A DNA stretch of 64,000 bases, taken from positions 682,001 to 746,000 of the forward strand of contig JAHLEZ010000014.1 in the NCBI GenBank assembly GCA_020726505.1, given 5' to 3'. This stretch comes from Leptodontidium sp. MPI-SDFR-AT-0119. Lineage: Eukaryota; Ascomycota; Leotiomycetes; Helotiales; Leptodontidiaceae. Every line of letters starts with the position of its first letter. Positions within the stretch are counted from its first letter, which is position 1. Shown here piece after piece: positions 12,240 through 22,946 of the stretch. The notes below the pieces were generated by a model that worked only from the letters and a program-made list of their open reading frames with translations, did not search any database and was not told the origin of the DNA. The translations under genes and the position numbers were made by a program.

Positions 12240-13400
12240 TCAGAAGCCATACCCTAGAAATTGTCAGCGTTTGCTTTACACGAGGTTTTTAGACTCGCTC
12301 AGGGTTTGTTGCTTTGAGGCCAAGAAGTGGGGAGGGACTTACCATCAAGCGACAAAATCGAATGGGTACTCCCAGGATACACCACACACTCTACCTCAAC
12401 CCCGTTTCCCCTCAAAAGCTCAGCATATGCTTTTCCCTCTTCGAATAGAATATCACACTCGCTTACACCCATCCATACAGAAGGACTCTTCGCCAAAATT
12501 TCCTTTGGAGCGAGATTGGGCGATGCAGTCCATTTCTTGCTATCCTCCGGGTGAGTGAGATACATGTCTCTGTACCATGTCATGCGAGCTGGTGTCAGCC
12601 ATGGTGCGTTGGCGTTGCTTGACCAGGAAGTTTCGGCCGTGGCTGTTTGATCTATGACTGGGATTGTAAGGAGGAGGAATGTTAGTGGGATGGAGGGTGT
12701 GAATGTTGAGGCAAGGAGAGACAGAACCGTGGCGAGGTTTCCGCCACTGCGAATTTGGTTAATTTCTAACACGGAACTGGAAAGTAATGATGAGTGGAGG
12801 CGTACGATGAACTCCCTCCAACAGCAACCTTCGTTGGGTTAACGCCCAATTCTTCTTTCCCGAAATCAACAACCCACTTCAACGCAGTAACCGCATCATC
12901 TACAGCTGCTGGAAAGGGATTCTCAGGAGCCAAGCGGTACTCGGCTGTGACAACCACACACTTTGCTCCTAAAAAACAAAAGTCCATCAACAAAATACCC
13001 ATGAAGCAAAATGAGATTCTTGGAAATGGCACATACTCATACACAACCTCGTCAGGAAATTATTCTCCGACCCGATATCGCCAAGTACACATCCACCGCC
13101 ATGGAACCAAAGTAGCACCGGCCATCCATTCATTGGTTTCTCTCCAACAGGCGTGAAGGCTCGAACTTTGAACACCCCAAGGTCGATATCACGAGTTGCT
13201 CGTACTGGAACAGGTGCGGAGCTGAAGTCAGAGGGCATCCCGGGTAAGGAACGTGAATTGGGACCCCATGGAATGGATTCAGAGCGCGGGATATATTGTA
13301 GGTGTGAGTCGTGAATGGCGATGTATTGTGGGTCGAGACGGGGGCGAGTGTGGGGGTGGATGGGTTGGTGGATTTTGCGGGGAGTGGTTGGGGAGGACAT
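12240..13400 (-). CDS. Alpha/beta-hydrolase, hormone-sensitive-lipase type (Abhydrolase_3)
   Basis: At least three introns on the minus strand. The oxyanion-hole motif HGGG (LLWFHGGGCVLGD) is in exon 1 (13400-13037). The nucleophile elbow GSSSGGN is rebuilt across an intron (GGSSS|GGN). The acid SECDILFEEG and the base GSTHSIL complete a Ser-Asp-His triad. Such enzymes hydrolyse esters, and some relatives (arylformamidase-like) hydrolyse amides; they are usually cytosolic. In the cluster it could open or trim a ring-cleavage product, which is inference. The C-terminus is uncertain: the best splice (GTAAGT donor, CTGAC branch, CTAG acceptor) leads to a stop at 12240-12242 soon after the catalytic His. 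A more typical tail (MASESIELMFDLL) lies just beyond in another frame and may mean a small indel. Confidence 0.85.
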
Positions 13401-13756
13401 GGCGAGTGGAATTGAATCAGTTAGCGTGGTGAGATGTTTGGAGATCTTTAGGACAAATAGATTGTGTTCTAGTCAGACATCCGATGGGATTTAGGGGGGT
13501 GGGGGGGTTCTGTCGTAGAGAACGAATCCTTGCACCTGGCTAGGGACCGTGGTAAATATGTAGTATGTAGCCCTGAAAGCGGCTGTGGTGAATTGTTATA
13601 GCATGACAACAAACTATAGATGTGCAGTTCTTTTTCCACAAAAAACGAGCGAAGCAGATATATCTACAGTTTGCCGGCCGGGAAGGAAGACAAGAGTGGG
13701 ATGGACGGTACTGGGAAATTAACGCTGGGCTGGGGATAAAGACTCCAAACATGAAC
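13401..13756. promoter_or_regulatory. Upstream region of the alpha/beta-hydrolase
   Basis: 356 bases between the hydrolase start and the stop of regulator 2. It contains TTGCCGGCCGGGAA at 13671-13684, which shares CGGCCGG with other promoters of the block. A G-rich run (six and seven G separated by T) lies near 13494-13507. Confidence 0.4.
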
Positions 13757-14999
13757 TCATTCTACACTAGCCGGTATATCGAGAAACTCTTTACGGTAAT
13801 CGTCAACATACAACAGAAAAGTATCCCAACCCAAAGACTCCTTGTCTGTATCACTCAGGGCATGTCCCACGGCTGTCAGAATTCGCCTGGACCATCCATT
13901 AACCCACCACCACTGTGTCTCATACCGGTCCAAAAGCATAGCATAATGAGCAAGAATGAACAGAGCCTCTGTATCGTTTGCCCTCAAGCGCCTCCAGACC
14001 TCCTCGTCGATAAGACACGGCCACGCAATCACACTGCGGACATCGTCCGACTCGCCAACGGTTTTCATGAAGACACTTTCTAGCCGTCCAATTGCATGGC
14101 CATATGTGGAATCTAGAATAACAAGCCTCAAGTTCTCTAAGGCGCGTAACGCGACATTGGATAGAACTACTTGATGCAATCTGGGATGAGGAATGAAGTC
14201 GGTAATCGAACTAATGGGTGTATGCTGTATGCTATCCCAGTGCAGCATGAAAATTGTCCTGCACCCTCGTGCAAGCTCTAGTAGACCGAAGATGTCATCA
14301 AGTTGTAGATCGTCTTTTGCGATGATGGGAGAGGCGTATGCCCATACAACCAGCATTACTGCGAAGGGGAACAGGATTTGGGAACTCTCGGGTGTGATGT
14401 TCGAGAGCTGCTGATTGAAGAGTCGGACCCCGACATCGTGGTGATGGAGAGCGCGGAGGCGGTATTGAGACCAGTTTTCGGGTTCGAGGAGGGCTAGGTG
14501 TACAGCTGCTACGGAGAGAATTCCGTGCATGAGGACTGGATTAGAGCGTGCTTTGAAGTGGATATCTGTCTGCCATACGAGTCGCTGCTTTTCACCTGAG
14601 AACATGCTGAGCGCTGTGATGGCTGTAAAATGGTTCATGAGTGTCAGATCTAATGAGTCGAACGTCGTAATAGGTTGCTCGGTGGTTGTGAAAGAATTTG
14701 GAGATAAGCTCGAAGCATATGGAGATAGGCTCGAAGGATTTGGAGACAGACTCGAAGCATATATTGACTCTGGTGGTATTTTGGGGGCCGAGAAGCTGGT
14801 AGATATGGGATAGATGCAGGTACAATTTGCTCGTATGCAGTATGAGCAAGATGGACGAGCCTCGGAACACTTAATAGGCAAATATCAGTTAGTGAATGGA
14901 GTCACACCGGAAGAAAATGACTGTCAGTACCTTTACTTTCCGCCTCTTACATTCCTGGCATCCCAGACGTGATTTTTTGTGGGCACGCCGGGAAGGCAT
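13757..14999 (-). CDS. Zn2Cys6 transcription factor, Upc2-like, regulator 2
   Basis: Two exons (14999-14931 and 14869-13757) join in phase 0 to 393 aa. The N-terminus MPSRRAHKKSRLGCQECKRR leads into a binuclear zinc cluster (CQEC-x6-C-x6-CSYC, then CTC) split by the intron after the second cysteine pair. The short length, the basic RRAHKKSR lead and the EARPSC spacing match the sterol-uptake-control (Upc2)-like class of fungal C6 regulators, where the C-terminal part is a ligand-sensing or fungal-specific domain. No stop or frameshift is seen. It is a second regulator within the same gene block; whether it controls the cluster is unknown. The start at 14999 is preferred over a longer frame from 15110, because the motif-rich MPSRR start is typical of this class. 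Confidence 0.85.
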
Positions 15000-16246
15000 C
15001 CTGTATGGTGACTTGAGGAATAATGATTTAGGTGGCTTGCTGAACTTGTCAACGGGTACGGGTAATCCAGGATCCGTTCTGTCCCAAACCTCGACAAAAA
15101 GCCGTGCCACCGAGCGAAAACGGTTCGTGAGTATGGTATCGCCTGAAATATTGAATTGCTTTGGGCGAATATGGACGGATGGTTAGCTCTTTAATTTCGA
15201 GATTTCCCCAATCTCTAGAATTTCACTTTCTGTTTTAGCTTTGTGTTTTTTAATGAAACTTGATACACACCTGGCGTGAAAGTTTCAATGCAGATCTGAA
15301 TATATCTTAATTCAGCCCTGCTCTCGAGTATCCGTCCCGTCCCGTTTCACCTTGGGTAGGTAAATGCTCGCCAGAACTTCCGAAGGCCTCCGAGCATGTA
15401 CTTTTGGAAACGCTGGGTGTAAGTTTGATCACTTCTACGTGTGGCCTTGAAAAAATAATTTTTGGCGAGAGCGAATCGACGTGAAATATCCTGATACGTG
15501 TGAGGCGACATAAAGCCTAGCCTGAGAGTGGTCGTCACCTCTGAAAGGCGCAGTTCCTGCCCCGCCCCCTTCCCTGGACTCGCTTGTCGTATATCTTCCT
15601 AGTGTACGATAAGCGAGGAGGTAAACAATGCTATTGGACGATGACACGACTCAACTTCGAGGGATTCGACTGAGCCCCGCATTGCTATTGAGAAATCTAA
15701 TCAACGTTTTCACAGTCGTAGCGGGCGGCATGTTGTCCTTTGGGCGGGCTATTCATCTTCCGGATCCGCATTGACTTCAATGCCACGAGTGAAATTGTCT
15801 GGTACCTAATCTGGGGGATAACGGACCCATCTACTTAACTTCTTCGTAGGACTGAATCTATCCGTGGTAGGATATGGAGCTGTAGCCAGCCCAGAACGCC
15901 CTTATAGACCCAATGTAGAATGGATCTGTCCCACAGAGGAAGCGAGTACCAATCCGTCATGTTCTTACGTACGAAGCATCATTACAGAGAGAAGTAGAGC
16001 ATTTGACAATGATGCCTCGCGAACGTGTTAGGCAGAATTCCAACTGAGGCTTGAGGAAATCTGTCTTACTGATCGTCATCTACAAGTACGAATACGAGTA
16101 ACGATGTTTGTCCTTCCTGTAGTGACTCCTCAAAATCGAGCTGATTTCTCTTCTCTTGTAGCATATTCCCTTTCCATCTATCACCACGATCTTCAGTCAA
16201 GACCTAGGCTCCAACATCGAATATTTCTTCATCAACATATTCCATC
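15000..16246. other. Gene-free region between regulator 2 and the RTA1 pseudogene
   Basis: About 1.25 kb. No open frame with recognisable protein content, no repeats and no RNA gene are visible. It includes the promoter of regulator 2 and the upstream region of the RTA1-like gene. Confidence 0.45.
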
Positions 16247-17315
16247 ATGGCAAGCACAAAAGTCTGTGAGAGTATTTCGCTCCAGTGCTCTGTCGAAGTT
16301 ACAACCTATGGCTATCACCCGAGTCTCGCCGGCAATATCGTTATGGTAGCGATATTTGCCATCTGCGCGATCACTCAAGTCTTCCTAGGAATCAAATATC
16401 GTCTCCGCGCCTATCCCATTGTAGTGTCTCTAGGATGTCTGGGAGAATCTAATTATCGGATATATTGGCAGGGTAGTGATGCACTCCAATCCATGGAACT
16501 GTGGAGGATTCATCATGCAAATCTTGCTGCTCATTGTCTCGCCCCTCGCTTCTGGCTGCCGGTCTCTACCTCACACTAAAACATCTCGTTATTCATTACG
16601 GGCCAGAGTACTCGCGTCTGTCTCCGAAGTTTTACACATGGCTGTTTGTTGTGTGCGATGCCATCGGGTTCCTCGCCCAATGCATCAGAGGCAGTATCCA
16701 AGCCTCTGCCAACAACACCAACAAAAAGACACTTAATTTAAGAAATAATATCATAGTCGCAGGCATCTCTTTTCAAGCCGCAACAATGCTTGTATGTGGA
16801 GTCTTATCTCTTGACTTTGCATACAACCTCTACCGACATCGAGAAGAAAAGAAGCAGAAATTGCAGGCTGCTTCCCCCAAAGGTTCCAAGGGCTTCCAAT
16901 TCTACATGGCCTGCTTTGTTATTGCATTCATTGCTATCTTAATTCGTTGTATCTACAGGTACGTTTCTCGCCTCAATCACTGTTGCTCGGATTTTCATGC
17001 TAACCTCTGAAGAATTCTGGAAATGGCTGGCGGATGGAAGAACCCTTTGATGAGGAACGAGGTGGAATTCATGATTCTTGACGGAGCGTATGTAGAAAGC
17101 GCTTTCCCGAGAAGCACTTTTACTCTTCCGACACTGACTGTTGTGATAGCATGATTTCTCTTGCTTCCATCCTCATGGCTGTCGCATTTCCAAGCGCATA
17201 TTTCCCCTCGATCAATGGTAATGGCAAGAAGGGAAGAGCAATTGCAAAGGATGATTGCGAACTCGATAGTGAGGAGTTGAATGTGCTGAGACCTCCCACC
17301 TACCCCCCGAACTAG
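16247..17315 (+). pseudogene. RTA1-family multispanning membrane protein, frameshifted
   Basis: The reading begins MASTKVCESI, then YGYHPSLAGNIVMVAIFA and later GYIGRVVMHSNPWNCGG, LYLTLKHLV, VCDAIGFLAQ and IAILIRCIYR. This is the pattern of the RTA1 family (PF04479: seven-TM stress or lipid-export proteins, such as Rta1, Rsb1 and Rtm1). Homology continues across three frames. One extra base near 16448-16450 shifts the frame after LGE, and another near 16545-16550 shifts it after IVSP. Neither gap is long enough for an intron. Downstream, two normal introns follow (after CIYR and after ILDGA) and the frame ends at 17315. It is therefore probably a recent pseudogene, or carries two assembly indels. 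The intact family would be a plasma-membrane efflux or resistance protein, which would fit the transporters nearby. Confidence 0.75.
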
Positions 17316-17829
17316 TCGACTTTGCTTGTATTGCTACTTAATTAGGATTGTTCTACAAGCTAGGAAGAAGAAGAATAAGTAACTATGGGAGAGGAAGCTA
17401 TAATATGAAGAGGGTCATTTGTAGACAGGTCAATTTGATGTGGGGGAAGACAATGGTGACTTTCCATTCGTTTTCCAGCAGTTTTAAAAGATTTGGTCTG
17501 CTTTTCATACTGCTATTGATGAATGTATCGCTGAAATTTTGGTTTCCTGCTTGCTTGTATCTTCAGAGACACAATAGAGGGTCCGAAAGTAGAATTTAGC
17601 GGAGATAAATCTCCCCAGCTCCAATATATTCACGGGCTATCACGGCCCTTGCCCTAATTTAAAGGACGAATCTCATCCGAGGCACCTCCTGAAATCTTGC
17701 AAATATTGATGCTTCAATCTTGAGGCAATAATCTCTTTTGTATGAAGAGGAACCGTGTGATTTAAGCTGGCGAAATAATTTGCAATCGTCACATACAAAT
17801 GTCATGCATATGATTCTACAAAACCCCCC
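17316..17829. other. Intergenic region between the RTA1 pseudogene and P450
   Basis: About 510 bases between convergent 3' ends. No feature is seen beyond probable 3' UTRs. Confidence 0.45.
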
Positions 17830-19838
17830 TCACAGCGAATCCTCCACAAGTTCCTCGGCAAGCCGGGATCGGGGTTTGAAAATGCAAGGGAAGTGTGTAG
17901 GATGACTGCAAAAATTAGTCGCCAGCTTGACAACAATATTTAAAGGCATCTTACCTCGTCAGCCCAGGAGTAAGCTCCACATCTGGGATAATCTCTTTCC
18001 CATTCTCATCTAAAGCTTTGCTGATGTTCATCGTAGCAAGCATGGTAACCATGACAATCCAAACACTTGCTTCAGCGAGATGCCGACCAGGACATATCCT
18101 GCTCGAGTTAGCCCCGGTAGTGGTATTCTACATTAGAAATGGAAATTGCTACCTTCTTCCAAACCCGAACTGACCAATCGGGAAAGGTTCTCCAGCTCCA
18201 CCCTCAGACTGCGGCTTGAAACGATCAGGATTGAAGGTGTCGGGATTCGCGTAAGTAGCTTCATCATGGGTCATGGCGAGTGCATTGGCGTAAACAAAAG
18301 AGCCTTTGGGAATAAACATGCCATTGTAGACATCGTCTTCGAGGGATTTGTGCGGAACTCCTACGGGCGAGACTGGGCCCCAACTGTGATATTTAGGAGA
18401 TAGTTCAACTGCCACTGGGGACAGACTTACCGGAGAGTCTCCTGGACGATACGATCCATGTACGGCAATGATGGGCGGTCATTAAAGTCTGGAAGGCGAT
18501 CGTGCCCAACGACTGCATCGATCTCTGCTTGGGCTTTCTCTTGGATTTCGGGGTGCAGTACCATATTCAGGATGAATACTACCAATGTTGACCATGTCTA
18601 GTACGCAAGTTAGCCTTGAGCAACTCGCATTTGACTCACTCACGGTGTCCTGGCCTGCTGCATAAATTGCCCCCGCGGCGCCTTTGATGTCATCATTATC
18701 GAAAATGATAGGCTCTCCATTTGTAATTCTTTGAGAGTTGCCCTCCAGGAGAGTGTGGATAAATGAAGGTTGCGCAGTTCCTTCGTTCTGTATCATAATT
18801 AGCACATGTAACGAGCATCAATGAATGCGGAGAACTTACAATTTCCTTCTCCACGGCAGCAAACGGGGCGTTGTGGATTTGTTGAATTGCCCATTTCCAA
18901 TCTCTGGCAAATTTGAGTGATTGGGATCTAGCTAACCAGTTTGGCAGATATTTGACTGATTGTTGTTAGACTGGGGTTAAGTAGGGGGATACTGCGGTCC
19001 TTACTGAAAGGAAAAAAGTCTACAAGAGTCCCGGCGGGAGCACCGCCATGGCCCAGAGCGTAAGAAGCATCAACTGCCATCTGTATATAGGGATCGTTAT
19101 CATCATTAATTGAGACGCCGAATCCGATTCCCAATACAATTGCTGTTGCGAATCTAATAAATCTAAAGTTAACCAAAGAAGTGGGAAACTGCAGGGTGAA
19201 AGAACCTTCTCATCTGACGCTCCCAGTCATTTGGATTCTTCATGATACCGTCTACAAGCACATGAGTCTCACTCTCTTGGAGGTCTTGGTACTGAACACA
19301 ATTTGGCTTGGTAAAGGACCCTTGGATGAGCTTGCGATGCATCTGAAATCGAGGTCCCCAACGTAGAAAGGTGAGAGTCATTCCCCATCCCATACTAAGA
19401 TCAAACAATATTTAGCAACAAGGAAAATCGTGGATTTGGACGCTTGACTTACACTTCAAAGAGCACAAACCGAGGTCTGTCGCAATAATTCGAGCCTCGT
19501 TTGTCGAGGAGATCAACAGCTGCTTGGACACTGTTCAAGACCACAACAGGTTGACCTAGGATATTGAAGGAAAGAACATCCGAGTCTGTTGCCTTGTAAG
19601 CCTCAAGCATTTTATACATGAAACCGGAATTCTTACTATATTCCTTGCTCCATTTGGCATATGCATTTTCCGGCTTGTCTGACGGGACTACACGCAGGTG
19701 GCCAAGGATCGGCTCTCCTTTTGGCCCTGGCGGTAATGGGTATGGTGTTTTCTTCGGGAAAATAAGTGATGAAGGTATTTTCCACAAAATAATAGCAATT
19801 AGAATGGCGATCAAGGTCTCAAGCCCAAAGAGTCCCAT
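17830..19838 (-). CDS. Cytochrome P450 monooxygenase (OrdA-like class)
   Basis: A minus-strand gene with about eight short introns, all restoring frame. The N-terminal ER anchor ([18 protein letters not shown]) is followed by the proline hinge [10 protein letters not shown]. The I-helix reads IYAAGQDT, the K-helix ExxR motif is ETLR, and the heme loop is [16 protein letters not shown] (FxxGxRxCxG) with the Cys ligand intact. The protein ends EELVEDSL. The sequence resembles fungal P450s annotated as O-methylsterigmatocystin-oxidoreductase-like (CYP64/CYP620-type), but substrate cannot be read from it. It would hydroxylate a hydrophobic or aromatic substrate at the ER, fed by a reductase such as the one at 6060-8709. 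It shares a 523-base divergent promoter with the dioxygenase. Confidence 0.92.
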
Positions 19839-20361
19839 GTTGCTGTGTGTTTCACGTGATCGGAACCCTCAGCTTCTTCATTGATCTCAAGAGGCACCTC
19901 TTAAAAAGGCATGTACTTCATCAAGACCACGAAGTCCAAGCTCGTCTTCGATATGGCTTGTGATGTTCTTTGAGAGTAATCGGATCTGATTGTTGATGAT
20001 TGGGGTGGCCAAGTGCCGGCCGGAATCTAGTGTCGCGAAGTCTGTCCCACCTTTGATTGCACCTCGTGTACGTAACGTTGCCGGCGGCAAATACAGTGGT
20101 GCTCCCACTCTTGCCACAAAGCATCTACGTACAGCAACATGATAGGATATCTTTGTTCGAGCTTGTGGATCCTGGAGGTATGTAGGCAAGCGGCCCGGAG
20201 GTGCAACAATGGTTCATGCAAGGAAAGATAGCTTGAGACTTCAGAACAATTCACTTTTCAGTCACCACTAAGACCACCGGTGCCTAAAATCAAACCGAAA
20301 CAGATCAAACGCCTGTCTACTTAAGTACTTGTGTCCAAACGAATAGAACTTTCAAGCAAGG
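19839..20361. promoter_or_regulatory. Divergent promoter between P450 and dioxygenase
   Basis: Head-to-head intergenic region of 523 bases. It contains TGCCGGCCGGAA (20014-20025) and the inverted pair TTGCCGGCGGCAA (20079-20091). These resemble motifs upstream of the hydrolase and the isochorismatase-family gene, so co-regulation by a CGG-binding factor is a reasonable inference. Confidence 0.45.
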
Positions 20362-22623
20362 ATGGCTTCAGCAACATCCTGCTACAGTGCTCTGGCTCCA
20401 TTCGCAACAACTGCCACACCTGAAGATCCCTATGTTTACCAGGTGGGATTTGGGAACCGATTTGCGACGGAGGCCCTGTAATTCATATCCCCTTTTTGTT
20501 ACTGATGTCAGCTGATCTGATTCGCAGCCCTGGCACCCTTCCTAATGCACGCAACACTCCGCAGAAATGTAAATACGACCTCTACTCGGAGCAGGTAAAA
20601 ATAAAGATACAACATCTTCTTTGACAGCGCTGACCATTACAGCTGAATGGCTCTCCTTTCATATCAACACGTGCTGCATTGCAACATGCGTAAGTCTTCT
20701 TCAAATAGAGCTGTAGGGTGTAAATGCTAATCCGAAAAGGTGGTTTTACCGAATCCGACCATCAGTCGCCATCAATGGCATTACTAAAATGATAGATGAC
20801 CATGATGTAAGTCTGAGAGCATGAGAACGTGTCCCAACCAAACAGACAAAGCTGATAAAATCTAGGTCACTGCCAACTTCTCCCTTTCGAATCCAAAAGT
20901 TCAGTTCATGCCAACACAATTTGCATGGGATCCATTTCCAATTCCTTCTTCCTCGGAAAAGGTGGATTTTGTCGATGGGTTAAAAACTATTGGCGGTCAA
21001 GGAGATCCCACATTGAGGGAAGGCATCGCCGTCCACATGTACATGGCGAATACTTCGATGGCAAATAGAGCATTCTGCAATAACGATGGGGATATGTTGA
21101 TCTTACCCCAACAAGGTCGGTTAGACATCCAGACCGAATTTGGCAGGTAGGTTTGAGCGAATAGTTTAGACAATACCGTTGCTAACCAAGCCAGGATGAT
21201 GGTTCGGCCAGGAGAGCTTGTCGTCATCCAAGCCGGGATTAGATTCAAGGTGGTTCTTCCAGATGGACCCGTTCGAGGCTGTGAGTTGCATCAACGGGGT
21301 CTAATTTGACTTCCCTAATGTGAAACATAGATATCCAAGAGGTATTTGGAAGTCACTATGAACTTCCAGAACTCGGCCCAGTGGGATCGAACGGCATGGC
21401 TTTGCCAAGGGACTTTGAGATCCCAGTCGCTGCATTTGATATCGACTCATCCCCCTGGGAAGGTAATAGACCCGGGATGTGGAGCGAAAGGATAGACTAA
21501 TAATCATTGTCAGTAATCTACAAGATGTGTGGTGTTCTCTACCGATGCACGCAAAATCACACGCCATTCGATGTCGTAGCATGGCATGGCACGTGAGTAT
21601 TTCCTCCATACACTTGCACGATTCTCACGAGTCTAGATATGCCCCGTACAAGTATGCGATAGAGAAATTTGTCACATACGGCAACTTAGACAAAGATCAA
21701 GCAGACCCCACGATTTCATGTATTCTACTCGCGAAGTCGAAAGTTCCCGGAATCAACATCTCGGAATTCCTGGCATTCACTCCAAAGTGGTGCGTGACTT
21801 CTAATACATTCCGACCACCTGTGAGTTCTTCTCTCTGAATTTCACTTTCAATGGATTTCTAATCCGTTGTTAGTACTATCACCGAAATATGGCCTCTGAA
21901 GTCATGGGCCTGATTTATGGGAAATATGGAGGTAGCAGCCATGTTCTCGAGGCCGGTGGATTGAGTTATGAGGCTAGTTTCATGCCACATGGTGGTAAGA
22001 AATGTTCCCGGTGGACTAGATGCTTGTCTAACCTCTCCAAACAGAGACTTACGAAACTTTCGTGGATGCGTCGAATGCAGAGCTTGCGCCCCTGAGAGTC
22101 TGCGAGGGAACAATCGGTAAGCGAGAACATCAACATGGCAACAAGTTATGAGACCTGGACCGGTAACTAACTTATCGCCTGAGCTCAGCGTTCATGTTCC
22201 ACATTGGAGTACAATTCTCTCTGACTGAATACGCCCTTGAACGGTCTGGCGCTTTGCATTGTGTGTATATCCCACCCCTCAACAGCGCTTGCTCCCGCTA
22301 ACACGTATCAAGTATCGCCGACAGATCAATGGGACAACGTCAAGGCAGGCTTCCTTGATCATATAGATGAAATCAACAAAGACTTGATTGCCGCTGGACT
22401 TCCTGTCCTGCACTCAGCCCCCAGGAACACGCCAGCGACACCTGAGCCTGTCGCCTCCCGCCCTGCAGCGCCCAATTCATCATTGCCGGTTCCGAGAGAG
22501 CACTTGGAGAAGACTTGTCCAACTGAAGCTCTAGTTGGTACCGCTAGTTCTCCGGAGTCTGGCGTGTCTGCTCCTTGGGAAATTGTCCCAGATGTGAAAA
22601 CCGTAGGTGGCAAGGAGGATTAG
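20362..22623 (+). CDS. Homogentisate 1,2-dioxygenase paralogue (cupin-type ring-cleaving dioxygenase)
   Basis: About eleven exons join in frame to roughly 500 aa. HGD landmarks are [69 protein letters not shown] and FMPHGETYE. Family members open the ring of homogentisate using Fe(II), with iron bound by His (YYHRN), Glu (SE) and His (PHG); all three are present, as is the catalytic-base His in AWHG. The usual LHS-x3-PHG is replaced by YEA-x3-PHG, so a second-shell His near the substrate appears to be Glu. A Pro/Ala/Ser-rich tail of about 75 residues follows the normal C-terminus. No maleylacetoacetate isomerase or fumarylacetoacetase gene is nearby. The protein is probably a paralogue with a different hydroquinone-type substrate; this is inference. 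Confidence 0.88.
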
Positions 22624-22946
22624 AAATGGAACTTGGTGGAATTTTTTGCCTTTGAAGTTGAAATAGTTACATTCATGGATGTCTTGATTATAAAAGAGGC
22701 GTATAGTTTTGTGTATTTCGTTATTCTGTGATTATACCCCAAAATAAAAAAGAACTTCTATGGACTCTCGAAGGTTTATAACGTTCCGCTTAGTAATTAA
22801 TAACCAAAAATGTGGAACCGGATGTTATCATTCTCGCTTCGGACTTCAGGTAGTTCCGTATTTGTAATTCCATTCCAATCAAAAGCTAGATTCAAATTCC
22901 AATATCAATTCATGGCTGTCCTCAAGAAAGACGACTCCATCACTGC
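22624..22946. promoter_or_regulatory. Intergenic promoter of the FAD monooxygenase
   Basis: About 320 bases, A/T-rich, between tandem genes. It holds the 3' end of the dioxygenase gene (AATAAA-like context near 22740) and one CCGG at about 22819. Nothing else stands out. Confidence 0.35.

Noticed and set aside
16440..16560. Introns explaining the RTA1 frame changes
   Set aside because: The gaps in the protein alignment are zero to one residue and no GT/AG pair of usable length is present at either site.
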